Source of the DNA: Lachnospiraceae bacterium
GTDB taxonomy: Bacteria; Bacillota; Clostridia; Lachnospirales; Lachnospiraceae
Length of the DNA stretch: 44,458 nt
Reading direction: 5' to 3'
NCBI GenBank assembly: GCA_017441825.1
Contig: JAFRVD010000042.1
Location: forward strand, 1 to 44,458
Positions 7,602 through 15,673 of the stretch are shown here, in pieces. The position numbers and the translations under genes are program-made. The notes below the pieces were generated by a model that was not told the origin of the DNA, did not search any database, and worked only from the letters and a program-made list of their open reading frames with translations. Position 1 is the stretch's first letter. Each line of letters opens with the position of its first letter.

Positions 7602-10548
7602 CCTGTTCCCCCGAAAACGGTCCTGCGCCTTCAGGTTCCCCCGAAAGCGGTTCTGTGCTTCCGAATAATTCTTCGCAGCTCCGGATCATGTCCGTGCCGC
7701 CCACAACGGTATAGAGCTCGTCCGAAAGGACCGCGCGAAGCGGTACGGCGAGCGCTTTAATATCTTCAAGTGTACATGAAAGGACTTCTTCCCGGTCCTT
7801 TCTGATATCGTCGTCCGTAACGCCCGTAAGATACGCGTTCAGGGACCGCCGTCCGAGTACCGAGGGGGTCGTGGGCGCGTCCGATTCGCTGAGCGTTCCG
7901 ATGATATATCGTTCGATCTCCTCTTCCGGAAGGCTTAACGCTTCAAGATACGCCGGGATGCCGCGGAAAACGTCGAGCGTCTCCCTGATGAGCGGGTCCC
8001 GGTAGGAAACAAAGGCCGTTTCCCCGTTTCTGTTGAAATAGGACATGCAGCCGTACGCGTTCTGCTTCGTGCGGATGTTGACCCACAGGTAATCATAGCC
8101 GAGGAGCGTCCTGAGCACCCGGTACGCGCCGGAATACGCATAGCCCTTCTCCGTAAAGCTTCCGCCCATGGCCACGTACTGGACCATGGAGGAGGTCATG
8201 AAGCCCTCGTTTTTCCTTGCGGGGACGAGGGTACGCGGAACGGCCGGGAGCTTTTCCTCAGGCATTTCGGGAAGAAGCCCGGAGATCGTTTCCTGAAGCG
8301 CCAGGCACCCGTCCTCTTCCGCGGTCAGGCTCACGAGGAGCTGCCCTTTCCGGAAGATTCGGAGGGAGAGCCCGCGAAGCGCCTTCACAAGGGCGTCCTT
8401 CCGCTCGTCAAAGTGTTCGGCGAGGTCCTCGATATACCTGTAGAAGTCCACACCGTTCACCTGCTCGTCAAGGAGCGCCTCCTGTGAGGCGTAGGAAAGC
8501 ATGCGCTTCATGGCCGTGGAGTGGCCGGAGCTCACCATGCTGTCCCTGTACTGGGTCCGAATCTCGGAGACGATCTCACGGAGACGCACGGTATCGCTGA
8601 AGTCCGTATGGAAGATCACTTCCCTGAAGAGCCTTACAAGCTCCTCTGTATTTTCCGTCACGGCCTTCCCGCGAACCGCGAATTTTGCGCCGATGCCGGG
8701 CTTTCCGGCCCGCACACGGTAAATCGACATATCGGAGCCGATCCCGCCCGTATAGAGACCGATCTCATCGTTCAGGTCCTGGTACGTGTAATGCTCCGTA
8801 TCCATCTGAGTGAGGAGGCTCCTCATAAGAGAAACGAGCGGATAATCCTCATCCGGAATGCCGGAAAGGTCAAACAGGAGGTCCACGTAGCTGATGCCTG
8901 AGGTGTTCATCCTGTGCAGGAGCCCCGGGACACCCGAAAAGTCCATCAGCTCGTTTTTAAGCGGGTCCGCATCCTTTCTGATGTCCGAAAGGCTCAGGTG
9001 CGGGATGGACGAAAGCGCTTCCTCGCTTTCCGGCGCCTCCTGCCAGAGCCTTAATTCCTCCGTATCCTTCACGATCCAGTCAAGAGCTTCGGGACTGAGC
9101 GAGTTCTTCAGCGCAAGAAGCCTTTCGGAAAGCTCCCGGTCCTCACGGTCGGCCATCCCGCGCTCCGGGGTGAGGCAGATCCGCACGCCGTGGGTGTTCA
9201 GTAGGATCCGGTCCCGGATGAGGCCGGTATAGTACGGTGTCCCGACCATTTCCTTAAGGAACCGGAAGGATTCGTTGTAGGTTAAGTGAAGCATGGGCGA
9301 GCGTTCGTCGTAGATCCAGGTGTCGAAGGCCTGGAAGCCGTACGCAAGCCCCTTCGGGAACCGGCCGAAGTCCGCTTCCCTGACTAAAAACTCCAGGCTG
9401 TTGATGCCCGCAAGAAGCGTTTTTTCAGGGATCCCGCCCTCCGCGGCTTTCCCGAGTTCTGCTTCGATGATCTCAATAAAGCGCCCGAAACCGGCACTTT
9501 TCGCGTCTCTTGCGGTCACTGAGAAGACCGGCACACGGAACGAGCTGTCATAGCCGCCGTAGATCTCCGTGCCGATCCCTGCAGTCTGCAGTGCCTTCCG
9601 AAGAGGCGCGCCGGGCGCGTTCAGAAGGGCGTAGGCGATCACGTCGAACGCAAGGAGCTCGTGAGGATCCATGAGCCCGCCCACAGCCTTCGCATAAGAA
9701 AAGATCGCGAGGGAATCGTCCTCGTCTTCCGAAATTCCGTAAGTGCCGGTGACGTCCCGGACCTCAGTAAACGGCTCCTGTTCAGGGAACAGGGACTCGG
9801 GGTCGATCTTTTCGTAATGGCAGAGATATTCTTTGTCCAGCCAGTCGAGCCGCTCGTAAAAGTCCATCTTCCCGTAGAGGTAGACGTATGCGTTCGAGGG
9901 GTGGTAATAGCGGCTGTGGAACGCACATAGCCGCTTATAGTCAAGCTCCGGGATCGCGTCCGGAAGTCCGCCGGAATCGTACACGTAAGGCGTGTCAGGG
10001 AACAGCGACCTTTTGATGTAGCGGTCGAGCACACTGTCCGGGTCCGAAAACGCGCCGCGCATCTCATTGTACACGACGCCGGAGAGCCTGAGCTCCTGGT
10101 CCGGCGCGGCCATCTCATAGTGCCAGCCCTCCTGGCGGAAGATCTTATCGTTCCGGAGGATATTCGGGCGGAACACCGCGTCCGTGTAAACGGACATCAG
10201 GTTCTCGAAATCCCGGTCGTTTACGCTCGCGATGGGATACACTGTCTTCTCCGCATAGGTCATCGCGTTCATGAAGGTGTTCATCGACCCCTTCTCAAGC
10301 TCCACAAAGGGATCCCTTACCGGGTACTTTTCCGATCCGCAGAGGACGGAATGCTCGAGAATGTGAGGGATGCCGCAATCATCCGAAGGCGGCGTCCTGA
10401 AGCCGATGTCATAGACCTTGTTCGTGTCCTCGTTCTCAAGAAGGAACACGTGGGCGCCGGTCTTTTTATGGGTGAGAACTGCTCCGTGCGCGGACAGCTC
10501 TTCGACGTCCTTTTCAAGGATCAGCTCATAGCTTTCGGGAAAATTCAT
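7591..10548 (-). CDS. M16C family metalloprotease (PreP/falcilysin-like)
   Basis: A 985-residue zinc peptidase. The inverted zinc motif HxxEH is present as HILEH (His62, Glu65, His66), followed by CGSEKYPVRDPF and SMNTFMNAMTYAEKTVYPI, which are typical of the presequence-protease subfamily. Such enzymes fold as a closed two-half chamber that degrades short unfolded peptides in the cytosol. No signal peptide is seen. I chose the ATG at 10548: it makes an ATGA overlap with the upstream U32 stop and has GGAG 6 nt before it. A TTG at 10560 would add four residues. Length fits the one-chain M16C group. Peptide substrates are unknown. Confidence 0.94.
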   Translation of the reverse strand: MNFPESYELILEKDVEELSAHGAVLTHKKTGAHVFLLENEDTNKVYDIGFRTPPSDDCGIPHILEHSVLCGSEKYPVRDPFVELEKGSMNTFMNAMTYAEKTVYPIASVNDRDFENLMSVYTDAVFRPNILRNDKIFRQEGWHYEMAAPDQELRLSGVVYNEMRGAFSDPDSVLDRYIKRSLFPDTPYVYDSGGLPDAIPELDYKRLCAFHSRYYHPSNAYVYLYGKMDFYERLDWLDKEYLCHYEKIDPESLFPEQEPFTEVRDVTGTYGISEDEDDSLAIFSYAKAVGGLMDPHELLAFDVIAYALLNAPGAPLRKALQTAGIGTEIYGGYDSSFRVPVFSVTARDAKSAGFGRFIEIIEAELGKAAEGGIPEKTLLAGINSLEFLVREADFGRFPKGLAYGFQAFDTWIYDERSPMLHLTYNESFRFLKEMVGTPYYTGLIRDRILLNTHGVRICLTPERGMADREDRELSERLLALKNSLSPEALDWIVKDTEELRLWQEAPESEEALSSIPHLSLSDIRKDADPLKNELMDFSGVPGLLHRMNTSGISYVDLLFDLSGIPDEDYPLVSLMRSLLTQMDTEHYTYQDLNDEIGLYTGGIGSDMSIYRVRAGKPGIGAKFAVRGKAVTENTEELVRLFREVIFHTDFSDTVRLREIVSEIRTQYRDSMVSSGHSTAMKRMLSYASQEALLDEQVNGVDFYRYIEDLAEHFDERKDALVKALRGLSLRIFRKGQLLVSLTAEEDGCLALQETISGLLPEMPEEKLPAVPRTLVPARKNEGFMTSSMVQYVAMGGSFTEKGYAYSGAYRVLRTLLGYDYLWVNIRTKQNAYGCMSYFNRNGETAFVSYRDPLIRETLDVFRGIPAYLEALSLPEEEIERYIIGTLSESDAPTTPSVLGRRSLNAYLTGVTDDDIRKDREEVLSCTLEDIKALAVPLRAVLSDELYTVVGGTDMIRSCEELFGSTEPLSGEPEGAGPFSGEQDGE

Positions 10549-11798
10549 CCGTTGCTCCAATCTGTCTCATTATCAGGGGTGCGGACGCGGAGAATGTCGT
10601 ACTCCTCCGGCATCACGCTGAACAGGACGTGAAGCTCCTGCCGCGCGTGCGGTGCGCTTTCCTGAGGCTTTCCGTCCCTGTCCGATATCGCGAGAACCTC
10701 CGTCGTAAGATTTCTGCCGTCAGGCTTCATGATCTCAATGAGGTCGCCCACAGAAAACTTGTTCTTCTGCTCAAGCACTACCCGGCCGTTTTCATCGCAG
10801 GGCCCGGCGGTCCCGAGGTAGGTGTAGTTCTTCACATATGTGCTGTTTCCGTAGATCTGCGCGTCAGAACCGGGCTTTCCGAAGAAGAAGCCGGTGGTGA
10901 ATTCACGGTAGGTGCACTTTCCGATCTCCTCCTTGTACCATTCGAGATTCCTTCTGTAGAGCTCGGGGTCCTTCATAAAGTCGTCGATGGCTCTTCTGTA
11001 CGTCCGGGTCACCGCAGCCACGTAAAGCGCCGTCTTCATCCGCCCCTCGATCTTTAAGGAATCGATCCCCGCTTCAAGCATTTCCGGGAGGTGTCCGATC
11101 ATGCAGAGGTCCTTCGAGTTGAAGATGAACGTCCCGCGCTCGTTTTCAAACACAGGCATGTATTCTCCGGGACGGGTCTCCTCCGTCACGTAGTAGTTCC
11201 ATCGGCACGGGTGCGTGCACTCGCCGCGGTTCGCGTCGCGGCCCGTAAGGTAATTCGAAAGAAGGCAGCGGCCCGAATAGGAGATGCACATCGCGCCGTG
11301 CACGAACGCTTCAAGTTCCATGCCGTCCGGAAGCCTTTTTTTGATCTCGGAGAGCTCGGAAAGCGACAGCTCTCGGCCGGCAACGACCCGCTTTGCGCCA
11401 AGGGAATGCCAGAACAGGAACGTCCCGTAATTCGTATTGTTGGATTGGGTGGAGATGTGGATATCGATCTCCGGCATCTCCTCCTTCGCGATCATAAACA
11501 CGCCGGGGTCAGAGATCAGGACCGCGTCCGGGCGGATCTCCCGGAGCTCCCGGAAGTACGTGCGGACGCCGGGCAGGTCCTCGTTGTGGGCATAGATATT
11601 CGCCGTCACATAGACCTTCCTGCCGTATTCATGCGCGAAGGATATCCCCTCCCGCATTTCCTCGTTCGTGAAATTCTTCGCATTCGCGCGGAGGCCGAAG
11701 GCCTCGCCGCCTATGTATACCGCGTCCGCGCCGTAACGGACGGCTTCCTTTAAGACGTCAAGGCCCGACGCAGGCGCTAAAAGTTCAGGTTTTTTCAT
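10545..11798 (-). CDS. U32 family protein, TrhP-like tRNA U34 hydroxylation factor
   Basis: A 417-residue U32 protein. The N terminus (KKPELLAPASGLDVLKEAV) and the cysteine cluster in GAMCISYSGRCLLSNYLTGR and GECTHPCRW are characteristic; these cysteines hold an Fe-S cluster in characterised members. Family members once called collagenases are now known to hydroxylate RNA: TrhP (formerly YrrN/YrrO in Bacillus) makes 5-hydroxyuridine at tRNA wobble U34 using prephenate, and RlhA acts on 23S rRNA. The length and the position right after the TrmR-like methyltransferase favour the TrhP2/YrrO role. The TAATG overlap shows translational coupling. Only one U32 gene is present where Bacillus has two. 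Confidence 0.88.
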   Translation of the reverse strand: MKKPELLAPASGLDVLKEAVRYGADAVYIGGEAFGLRANAKNFTNEEMREGISFAHEYGRKVYVTANIYAHNEDLPGVRTYFRELREIRPDAVLISDPGVFMIAKEEMPEIDIHISTQSNNTNYGTFLFWHSLGAKRVVAGRELSLSELSEIKKRLPDGMELEAFVHGAMCISYSGRCLLSNYLTGRDANRGECTHPCRWNYYVTEETRPGEYMPVFENERGTFIFNSKDLCMIGHLPEMLEAGIDSLKIEGRMKTALYVAAVTRTYRRAIDDFMKDPELYRRNLEWYKEEIGKCTYREFTTGFFFGKPGSDAQIYGNSTYVKNYTYLGTAGPCDENGRVVLEQKNKFSVGDLIEIMKPDGRNLTTEVLAISDRDGKPQESAPHARQELHVLFSVMPEEYDILRVRTPDNETDWSNG

Positions 11799-12466
11799 TA
11801 CAGTTCTCCAAAGGGTGCTTTTTCACCCCGCCATGTGGTCACAGAAACACCGTCTCCTAAGGGAAGGACCATCGTCGAAAGGTCTTCCCGGTGCTTAAGT
11901 TCATGAAGGTACGCGCGCATCCTCTTGTGGATCGTACGGTTCCGCCGTACAACAGCGTACCGCGAACGTATGACCTCCCCGTCCTGAAGGACGTTGTCGC
12001 TTATGAGGACGCCGTGCGGTGCAAGAAGCCGGAGGACGTCCGGAAGCCAGACGATGTACTGACCCTTTGCCGCGTCCATGAAGATCAGGTCGTACGAGCC
12101 TTCGAGTGTTTTCAGGATCTCTCCCGCATCGCCCGGGATCAGCGTGATCCGGTCCTGCCGTCCCGCCTTTTCAAAATTCCGAAGCGCCTTCGGGATCCTC
12201 GGCGCATAGTTTTCTATGGTCGTAAGCGTCCCGCCTTCGGGCTGCCTCATGTTCATGACGAGCGCGGAGTAGCCGACGGCGGAGCCCACCTCGAGGATCC
12301 GCATCGGGCGGAGCAGGTCCGTAAAAAAAGAAAGGAGCGCTTCGGTTTCCTTTCTCACTACCGGGACGTTTTCCGCCTGCGCTTCCTCTCTGATATCAGC
12401 AAGAACCGGGTCCTCCGGTCCTTCCAGTGATCGAATAAATGCCGCGATCCGCTCTTCCGTGATCAT
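11798..12466 (-). CDS. O-methyltransferase, probable TrmR (tRNA 5-hydroxyuridine methylation)
   Basis: A 222-residue class I SAM-dependent O-methyltransferase. The SAM-binding motif ILEVGSAVGYSALVM is at about residues 57-71, and the metal-site region contains DLIFMDAAKGQY, as in catechol-type enzymes. The frame is open upstream to 12760, but the added 98 residues overlap the MltG-like gene and look non-protein-like. I place the start at 12466, where ATG overlaps the preceding TGA (ATGA). In Bacillus the gene in this place, yrrM, is TrmR, which converts ho5U34 to mo5U34 after TrhP has acted. The adjacent TrhP-like gene makes that reading likely. Activity assignment is by gene order plus family, not by a specific motif. 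Confidence 0.88.
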   Translation of the reverse strand: MITEERIAAFIRSLEGPEDPVLADIREEAQAENVPVVRKETEALLSFFTDLLRPMRILEVGSAVGYSALVMNMRQPEGGTLTTIENYAPRIPKALRNFEKAGRQDRITLIPGDAGEILKTLEGSYDLIFMDAAKGQYIVWLPDVLRLLAPHGVLISDNVLQDGEVIRSRYAVVRRNRTIHKRMRAYLHELKHREDLSTMVLPLGDGVSVTTWRGEKAPFGEL

Positions 12467-12879
12467 TCCCCGCTTCCCTTCAGTCTGTAGGTACTGTTCA
12501 GCTGCTTCGCGATATCCATGGAGCTCGTTCTGGAATTCACGAGGTAGTCTCCGGGCTCGATAATACATTTGAACAGCTTGGTCTGGACCCAGAAAACCAT
12601 GGGATTCCTGATGATCCCTGCTTTTTTGAGCTCCCTTCCGACCGTGAGCGTACTCTCGCCCTTTTCGATGTGGATGGTGTATTCTGTGTACTCGGCGCGG
12701 GTCTGGCTCACGCCGCTCGTATTGAACAGCTCGCGTCCGAAGAAATAGCCAAGATAGCACAGCACAATAACGGCCACCAGGATGATGACCGTAGCGAAGA
12801 TCTTGACGTAATGGAGCATATCCTCGCGGCGCGAGGAATGTTCCTGCTCTTCAGCTGCTTCTTCGGACTGCATGCCCAT
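12463..12879 (-). CDS. Miniature MltG/YceG-like membrane protein without catalytic domain
   Basis: A 138-residue protein with an acidic cytoplasmic tail (residues 1-20), one membrane helix at about 25-48 (YVKIFATVIILVAVIVLCYL), and an extracytoplasmic domain. The segment YTIHIEKGESTLTVGRELKKAGII resembles the LysM-like N-terminal domain of the endolytic murein transglycosylase MltG. Full MltG is about 330-390 residues, and its catalytic Glu lies in the missing part. The gene occupies exactly the place of yrrL (mltG) in Bacillus, between the ruvX/DUF1292 genes and trmR. It starts 3 bp after RNase J, whose last codons carry its GGAGG site. It is probably a surviving domain with a structural or regulatory role in wall synthesis; no frameshifted remainder of MltG is seen nearby. 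Confidence 0.78.
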   Translation of the reverse strand: MGMQSEEAAEEQEHSSRREDMLHYVKIFATVIILVAVIVLCYLGYFFGRELFNTSGVSQTRAEYTEYTIHIEKGESTLTVGRELKKAGIIRNPMVFWVQTKLFKCIIEPGDYLVNSRTSSMDIAKQLNSTYRLKGSGE

Positions 12880-12882
12880 GTG

Positions 12883-14568
12883 TTAAACCTCCAGGATGAC
12901 CGGCAGGATGACCGGGCTTCTCTTCATCTGTCTCCAGAAAAAGCTGCCCAGGCTGTCCCGGACCTCGTTCTTGATCCTGGTCCATTCGATGTATTTCCCG
13001 TCGGTGGTGCGCGCCACGGCGTCCGTCACGATCTGCCGCGCCTCGTCCATCAGAGTCTCGGATTCCCTCATATAGACGAAGCCCCTCGAGATGATCTCCG
13101 GTCCTGCAAGGATCCGCCCGGAGCCCTGCTCCAGCGTGATGGCAATTACGATGATGCCATCCTTAGACAGGTTCTGGCGGTCGCGGAGTACGATGGAGCC
13201 GACGTCGCCCACGCCAAGGCCGTCCACCATGATGCCGCCGTGCTGCACCATGCCGGTCACCGCGCCTCTGTCCTTCGAAAGCTCGAGGACGTCCCCGGAA
13301 TTCAGCATGAAGATATTCTCTTTCGGGACCCGCATCTCTTCGGCGATGAGCGCGTTCTCCTTCCTGTGGCGGAACTCGCCGTGGACGGGGATCGCGTACT
13401 GCGGCCTTGTGAGCGCGTAGATCAGCTTCAGCTCTTCCTGGCAGGCGTGGCCCGACACATGAGTCATCTGGTTGATGATGGTCGCGCCCTGCTTGTACAG
13501 CTCATTGATGAGCCTTGACACAGCCTTTTCATTCCCCGGGATGGGCGTCGATGAAAAGACGACCACGTCGTTCTTCGTGATCTGGATCTTCCGGTGCTGA
13601 CCGTTCGCGACGCGGGAAAGCGCAGCCATGGCCTCGCCCTGGCTTCCGGTCATCAGGATGACCAGCTTTTCGTCCGGGTAGTCCCGGATACTGTCGATAT
13701 CCACAAGCACGCCGTCCGGAATGCTGAGATACCCGAGCTCCTTCGCAAGGTTCACTACAGTGACCATGCTGAGCCCTTCGATCGCGACCTTCCGGCCCAC
13801 TCGCGCGGCTGTGTTCACGATCTGCTGCACGCGGTCTACGTTCGACGCGAAGGTCGCTACCAGCACGCGGCTTCCCGTATATTCCGAAAAAGTGCTTTCA
13901 AACGTCTCAATGACCCGCTGCTCCGAAGGCGTAAACCCCGGCTTTGTTGCGTTCGTGGAGTCTGAAAGGAGTGCGAGCACACCCTGATCCCCAAGCTTTG
14001 CGAGCCGCTGCAGGTCGATCATGTCCCCGCTGATGGGGGTGTAGTCCACCTTGAAGTCCCCGGTGTGGACGATGGTGCCCGCACCGGTGAAAATGGCGAG
14101 CGCCGCGGAGTCCGCTATGCTGTGGTTGGTCCGGATAAATTCCACCCGGAAATCCCCGGCCTGCACGACGTCTCCGTACTTCACGACGTTTTTCTTCACC
14201 ATGCCGTTCATGCCGTGTTCCTCGAGCTTGTCTTCAATGATGGCCATGGTGAGCCGTGTCGCGTAAAGCGGCACGTTCAGGGTATCAAGGACGTACGGCA
14301 GCGCGCCGATGTGGTCCTCATGCCCGTGAGTGATGAACATGCCCCGCACCTTTTCGATGTTATCCGTGAGATACGAGACGTCCGGGACCACAAGATCTAC
14401 GCCCGGCATGTCCTCTCCCGGAAATGCCAGGCCGCAGTCCACCACTATGATGCTGTTTCCGTATTCAAAGGCTGTGATATTCAGCCCGATCTGCTCAAGA
14501 CCTCCCAGCGGAATGATCTTCACACTGCCACCGGAGGTCTGGATATATGTTCTGTTTTTCTTCGACAA
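12883..14568 (-). CDS. rnj: Ribonuclease J
   Basis: A 561-residue beta-CASP metallo-beta-lactamase nuclease with 5'-3' exonuclease and endonuclease activity in mRNA decay and rRNA maturation. The zinc motif HGHEDHIGALPY begins at His81 (His81, His83, Asp85, His86). The beta-CASP part follows with SDSTNA and MTGSQGE, and the C-terminal domain contains HVSGHACQEEL and VHGEFRH. The start codon is TTG, supported by GGAGG 5 nt upstream. It lies within the Bacillus-like ireB-ruvX-DUF1292...trmR cluster, where Bacillus has no nuclease gene. It could be J1 or J2; the sequence alone does not separate them. Confidence 0.96.
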   Translation of the reverse strand: MSKKNRTYIQTSGGSVKIIPLGGLEQIGLNITAFEYGNSIIVVDCGLAFPGEDMPGVDLVVPDVSYLTDNIEKVRGMFITHGHEDHIGALPYVLDTLNVPLYATRLTMAIIEDKLEEHGMNGMVKKNVVKYGDVVQAGDFRVEFIRTNHSIADSAALAIFTGAGTIVHTGDFKVDYTPISGDMIDLQRLAKLGDQGVLALLSDSTNATKPGFTPSEQRVIETFESTFSEYTGSRVLVATFASNVDRVQQIVNTAARVGRKVAIEGLSMVTVVNLAKELGYLSIPDGVLVDIDSIRDYPDEKLVILMTGSQGEAMAALSRVANGQHRKIQITKNDVVVFSSTPIPGNEKAVSRLINELYKQGATIINQMTHVSGHACQEELKLIYALTRPQYAIPVHGEFRHRKENALIAEEMRVPKENIFMLNSGDVLELSKDRGAVTGMVQHGGIMVDGLGVGDVGSIVLRDRQNLSKDGIIVIAITLEQGSGRILAGPEIISRGFVYMRESETLMDEARQIVTDAVARTTDGKYIEWTRIKNEVRDSLGSFFWRQMKRSPVILPVILEV

Positions 14569-14583
14569 ATTTACCTCCGTCTT

Positions 14584-14838
14584 TTACTCCCCGGAGTCAT
14601 CGAGAAGCTCCTGAAACAATTTCAGGAGTGCATCCAGCTGCGCTTCGTCCTCTACCATTTCATACACCGCCTCTTTCTCTTCCGCACCCGATGTATCCTT
14701 CATGATATAGCACTCCGCGTCTTCATCGTCGGATTCCGCGACCAGGATGTAATTCACTCCTCCGACCCGGGCTTCACTGAGGACGTAAAAAAGCACTTCT
14801 CCTTCATCTGTCTGAAAAGCGATCTGTTCAAATGCCAT
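14584..14838 (-). CDS. DUF1292 domain protein (YrzB family)
   Basis: An 84-residue, very acidic protein of the DUF1292 family. It has the typical opening with a beta-rich stretch (GEVLFYVLSEARVGGVNYILV), then an acidic middle with DEDAECYIM, and a final helix ending LLKLFQELL. Function is not established. The family is nearly always found beside ireB and ruvX in Firmicutes, as here: ruvX ends 13 bp before it and RNase J follows 15 bp after. No membrane segment. The name rests on both sequence pattern and context. Confidence 0.9.
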   Translation of the reverse strand: MAFEQIAFQTDEGEVLFYVLSEARVGGVNYILVAESDDEDAECYIMKDTSGAEEKEAVYEMVEDEAQLDALLKLFQELLDDSGE

Positions 14839-14851
14839 CTTCCGTCCTCCC

Positions 14852-15280
14852 TTACTGTTTCTTCTTTATCTCGTTCAGGTAGTCCTCCAGGATGAGTCCT
14901 GCGGCTACGCTGTCTATGACCTTTTTTCTGTCTTTTTTGGGGACCCCGGACCCTGCCAGGATCTCATCCGCGGCAAACGTTGTGAGGCGCTCGTCCTGAA
15001 GGATCACGGGAAGCCCTGTCCTTTTTTCAAGCATCTCCTTGAATTCCAGCGTTTTTTCCGCGCGTTCGGAAACGGACCCGTCCATATTGAGGGGCAGGCC
15101 CAGTACGATCTGTTCCGCGTGATACTCCGCGATCAGCGCTTCGATCTCCCGAAGCGTCTTCCGGAGCTTGTTTTCTTCCTTCCGTTCAATGGTCGAGAGC
15201 GCCTGCGCGGTCAGGCCGAGCCCGTCAGAGACCGCGGTGCCCACGGTCTTCGAACCGTAATCCAGCCCGAGGATCCTCAT
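14852..15280 (-). CDS. ruvX: Holliday junction resolvase-like RuvX (YqgF)
   Basis: A 142-residue RNase H-fold protein. The first conserved acid is in MRILGLDYGSKTVGTAVSD (Asp7), then VLGLPLNMDGS, then LQDERLTT, then DSVAAGLILEDYL, the four blocks expected for YqgF/RuvX. The E. coli protein processes the 5' end of pre-16S rRNA, and a Holliday junction role has been proposed from structure. The ATG overlaps the ireB stop (ATGA). Length is standard. Confidence 0.95.
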   Translation of the reverse strand: MRILGLDYGSKTVGTAVSDGLGLTAQALSTIERKEENKLRKTLREIEALIAEYHAEQIVLGLPLNMDGSVSERAEKTLEFKEMLEKRTGLPVILQDERLTTFAADEILAGSGVPKKDRKKVIDSVAAGLILEDYLNEIKKKQ

Positions 15281-15546
15281 AATGCAGTGTTAATGTAATG
15301 CTCGACCAGTACCGTGAGGAGCTCGTCCCGCTCCACCTTCATCACAAGGCTTCTCGCATTCTGATGATTCGTAATGTACGTCGGGTCTCCGGACATGATG
15401 TATCCGACGATCTGCGACACCGGATTGTAGCCCTTCTCGCGAAGTGCTGCGTACACCTTGTCAAGCACTTCCTCGGCATCCATCTCCTCGGTCTGCCTCG
15501 GAAGCCGGAGGAACTGAGTCTCCTGCGGGTAAGTTCTGTTCTCCAT
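15277..15546 (-). CDS. ireB: IreB family regulatory phosphoprotein (UPF0297, YrzL)
   Basis: An 89-residue protein with the family hallmark GYNPVSQIVGYIMSGDPTYI followed by NARS. In Enterococcus faecalis, IreB is phosphorylated near its N terminus by the PASTA kinase IreK and restrains cephalosporin resistance. The present protein has threonines at 5 and 10 that could serve; that is inference. It is the first gene of a long minus-strand run with its own promoter (15639-15668). AAGGGG lies about 11 nt before the ATG, a somewhat long spacing. The kinase and phosphatase genes are not in this window. Confidence 0.94.
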   Translation of the reverse strand: MENRTYPQETQFLRLPRQTEEMDAEEVLDKVYAALREKGYNPVSQIVGYIMSGDPTYITNHQNARSLVMKVERDELLTVLVEHYINTAL

Positions 15547-15638
15547 ATATTTCCGTACCCCTTAAAACTATCCCAAAAAACGATCAATAAAGGACTTCAT
15601 CGGGACACACCGGAGTCTCCGGCACACCCTGACATTTT

Positions 15639-15668
15639 ATTATACACCATTCCTGCACATTTGTTCAA
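15639..15668 (-). promoter_or_regulatory. Sigma-A-like promoter of the ireB-recO run
   Basis: On the minus strand, -35 TTGAAC (15668-15663) and a perfect -10 TATAAT (15644-15639) are separated by 18 bp. It starts 6 bp past the mtaB stop, and no terminator separates mtaB from it. The leader of about 90 nt contains a short CCGGAG/CTCCGG palindrome at 15611-15623 with no U-run. Confidence 0.85.
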
Positions 15669-15673
15669 GTGGT

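Noticed and set aside
12467-12760. 98-residue N-terminal extension of the O-methyltransferase
   Set aside because: It overlaps the MltG-like gene in another frame, has low-complexity basic composition, and the ATGA-overlap start at 12466 gives the normal family length.
15611-15623. CCGGAG/CTCCGG palindrome in the ireB leader as terminator or operator
   Set aside because: The stem is only 5-6 bp, no U-run follows directly, and no second copy is seen near other promoters. Noted as possible but unsupported.
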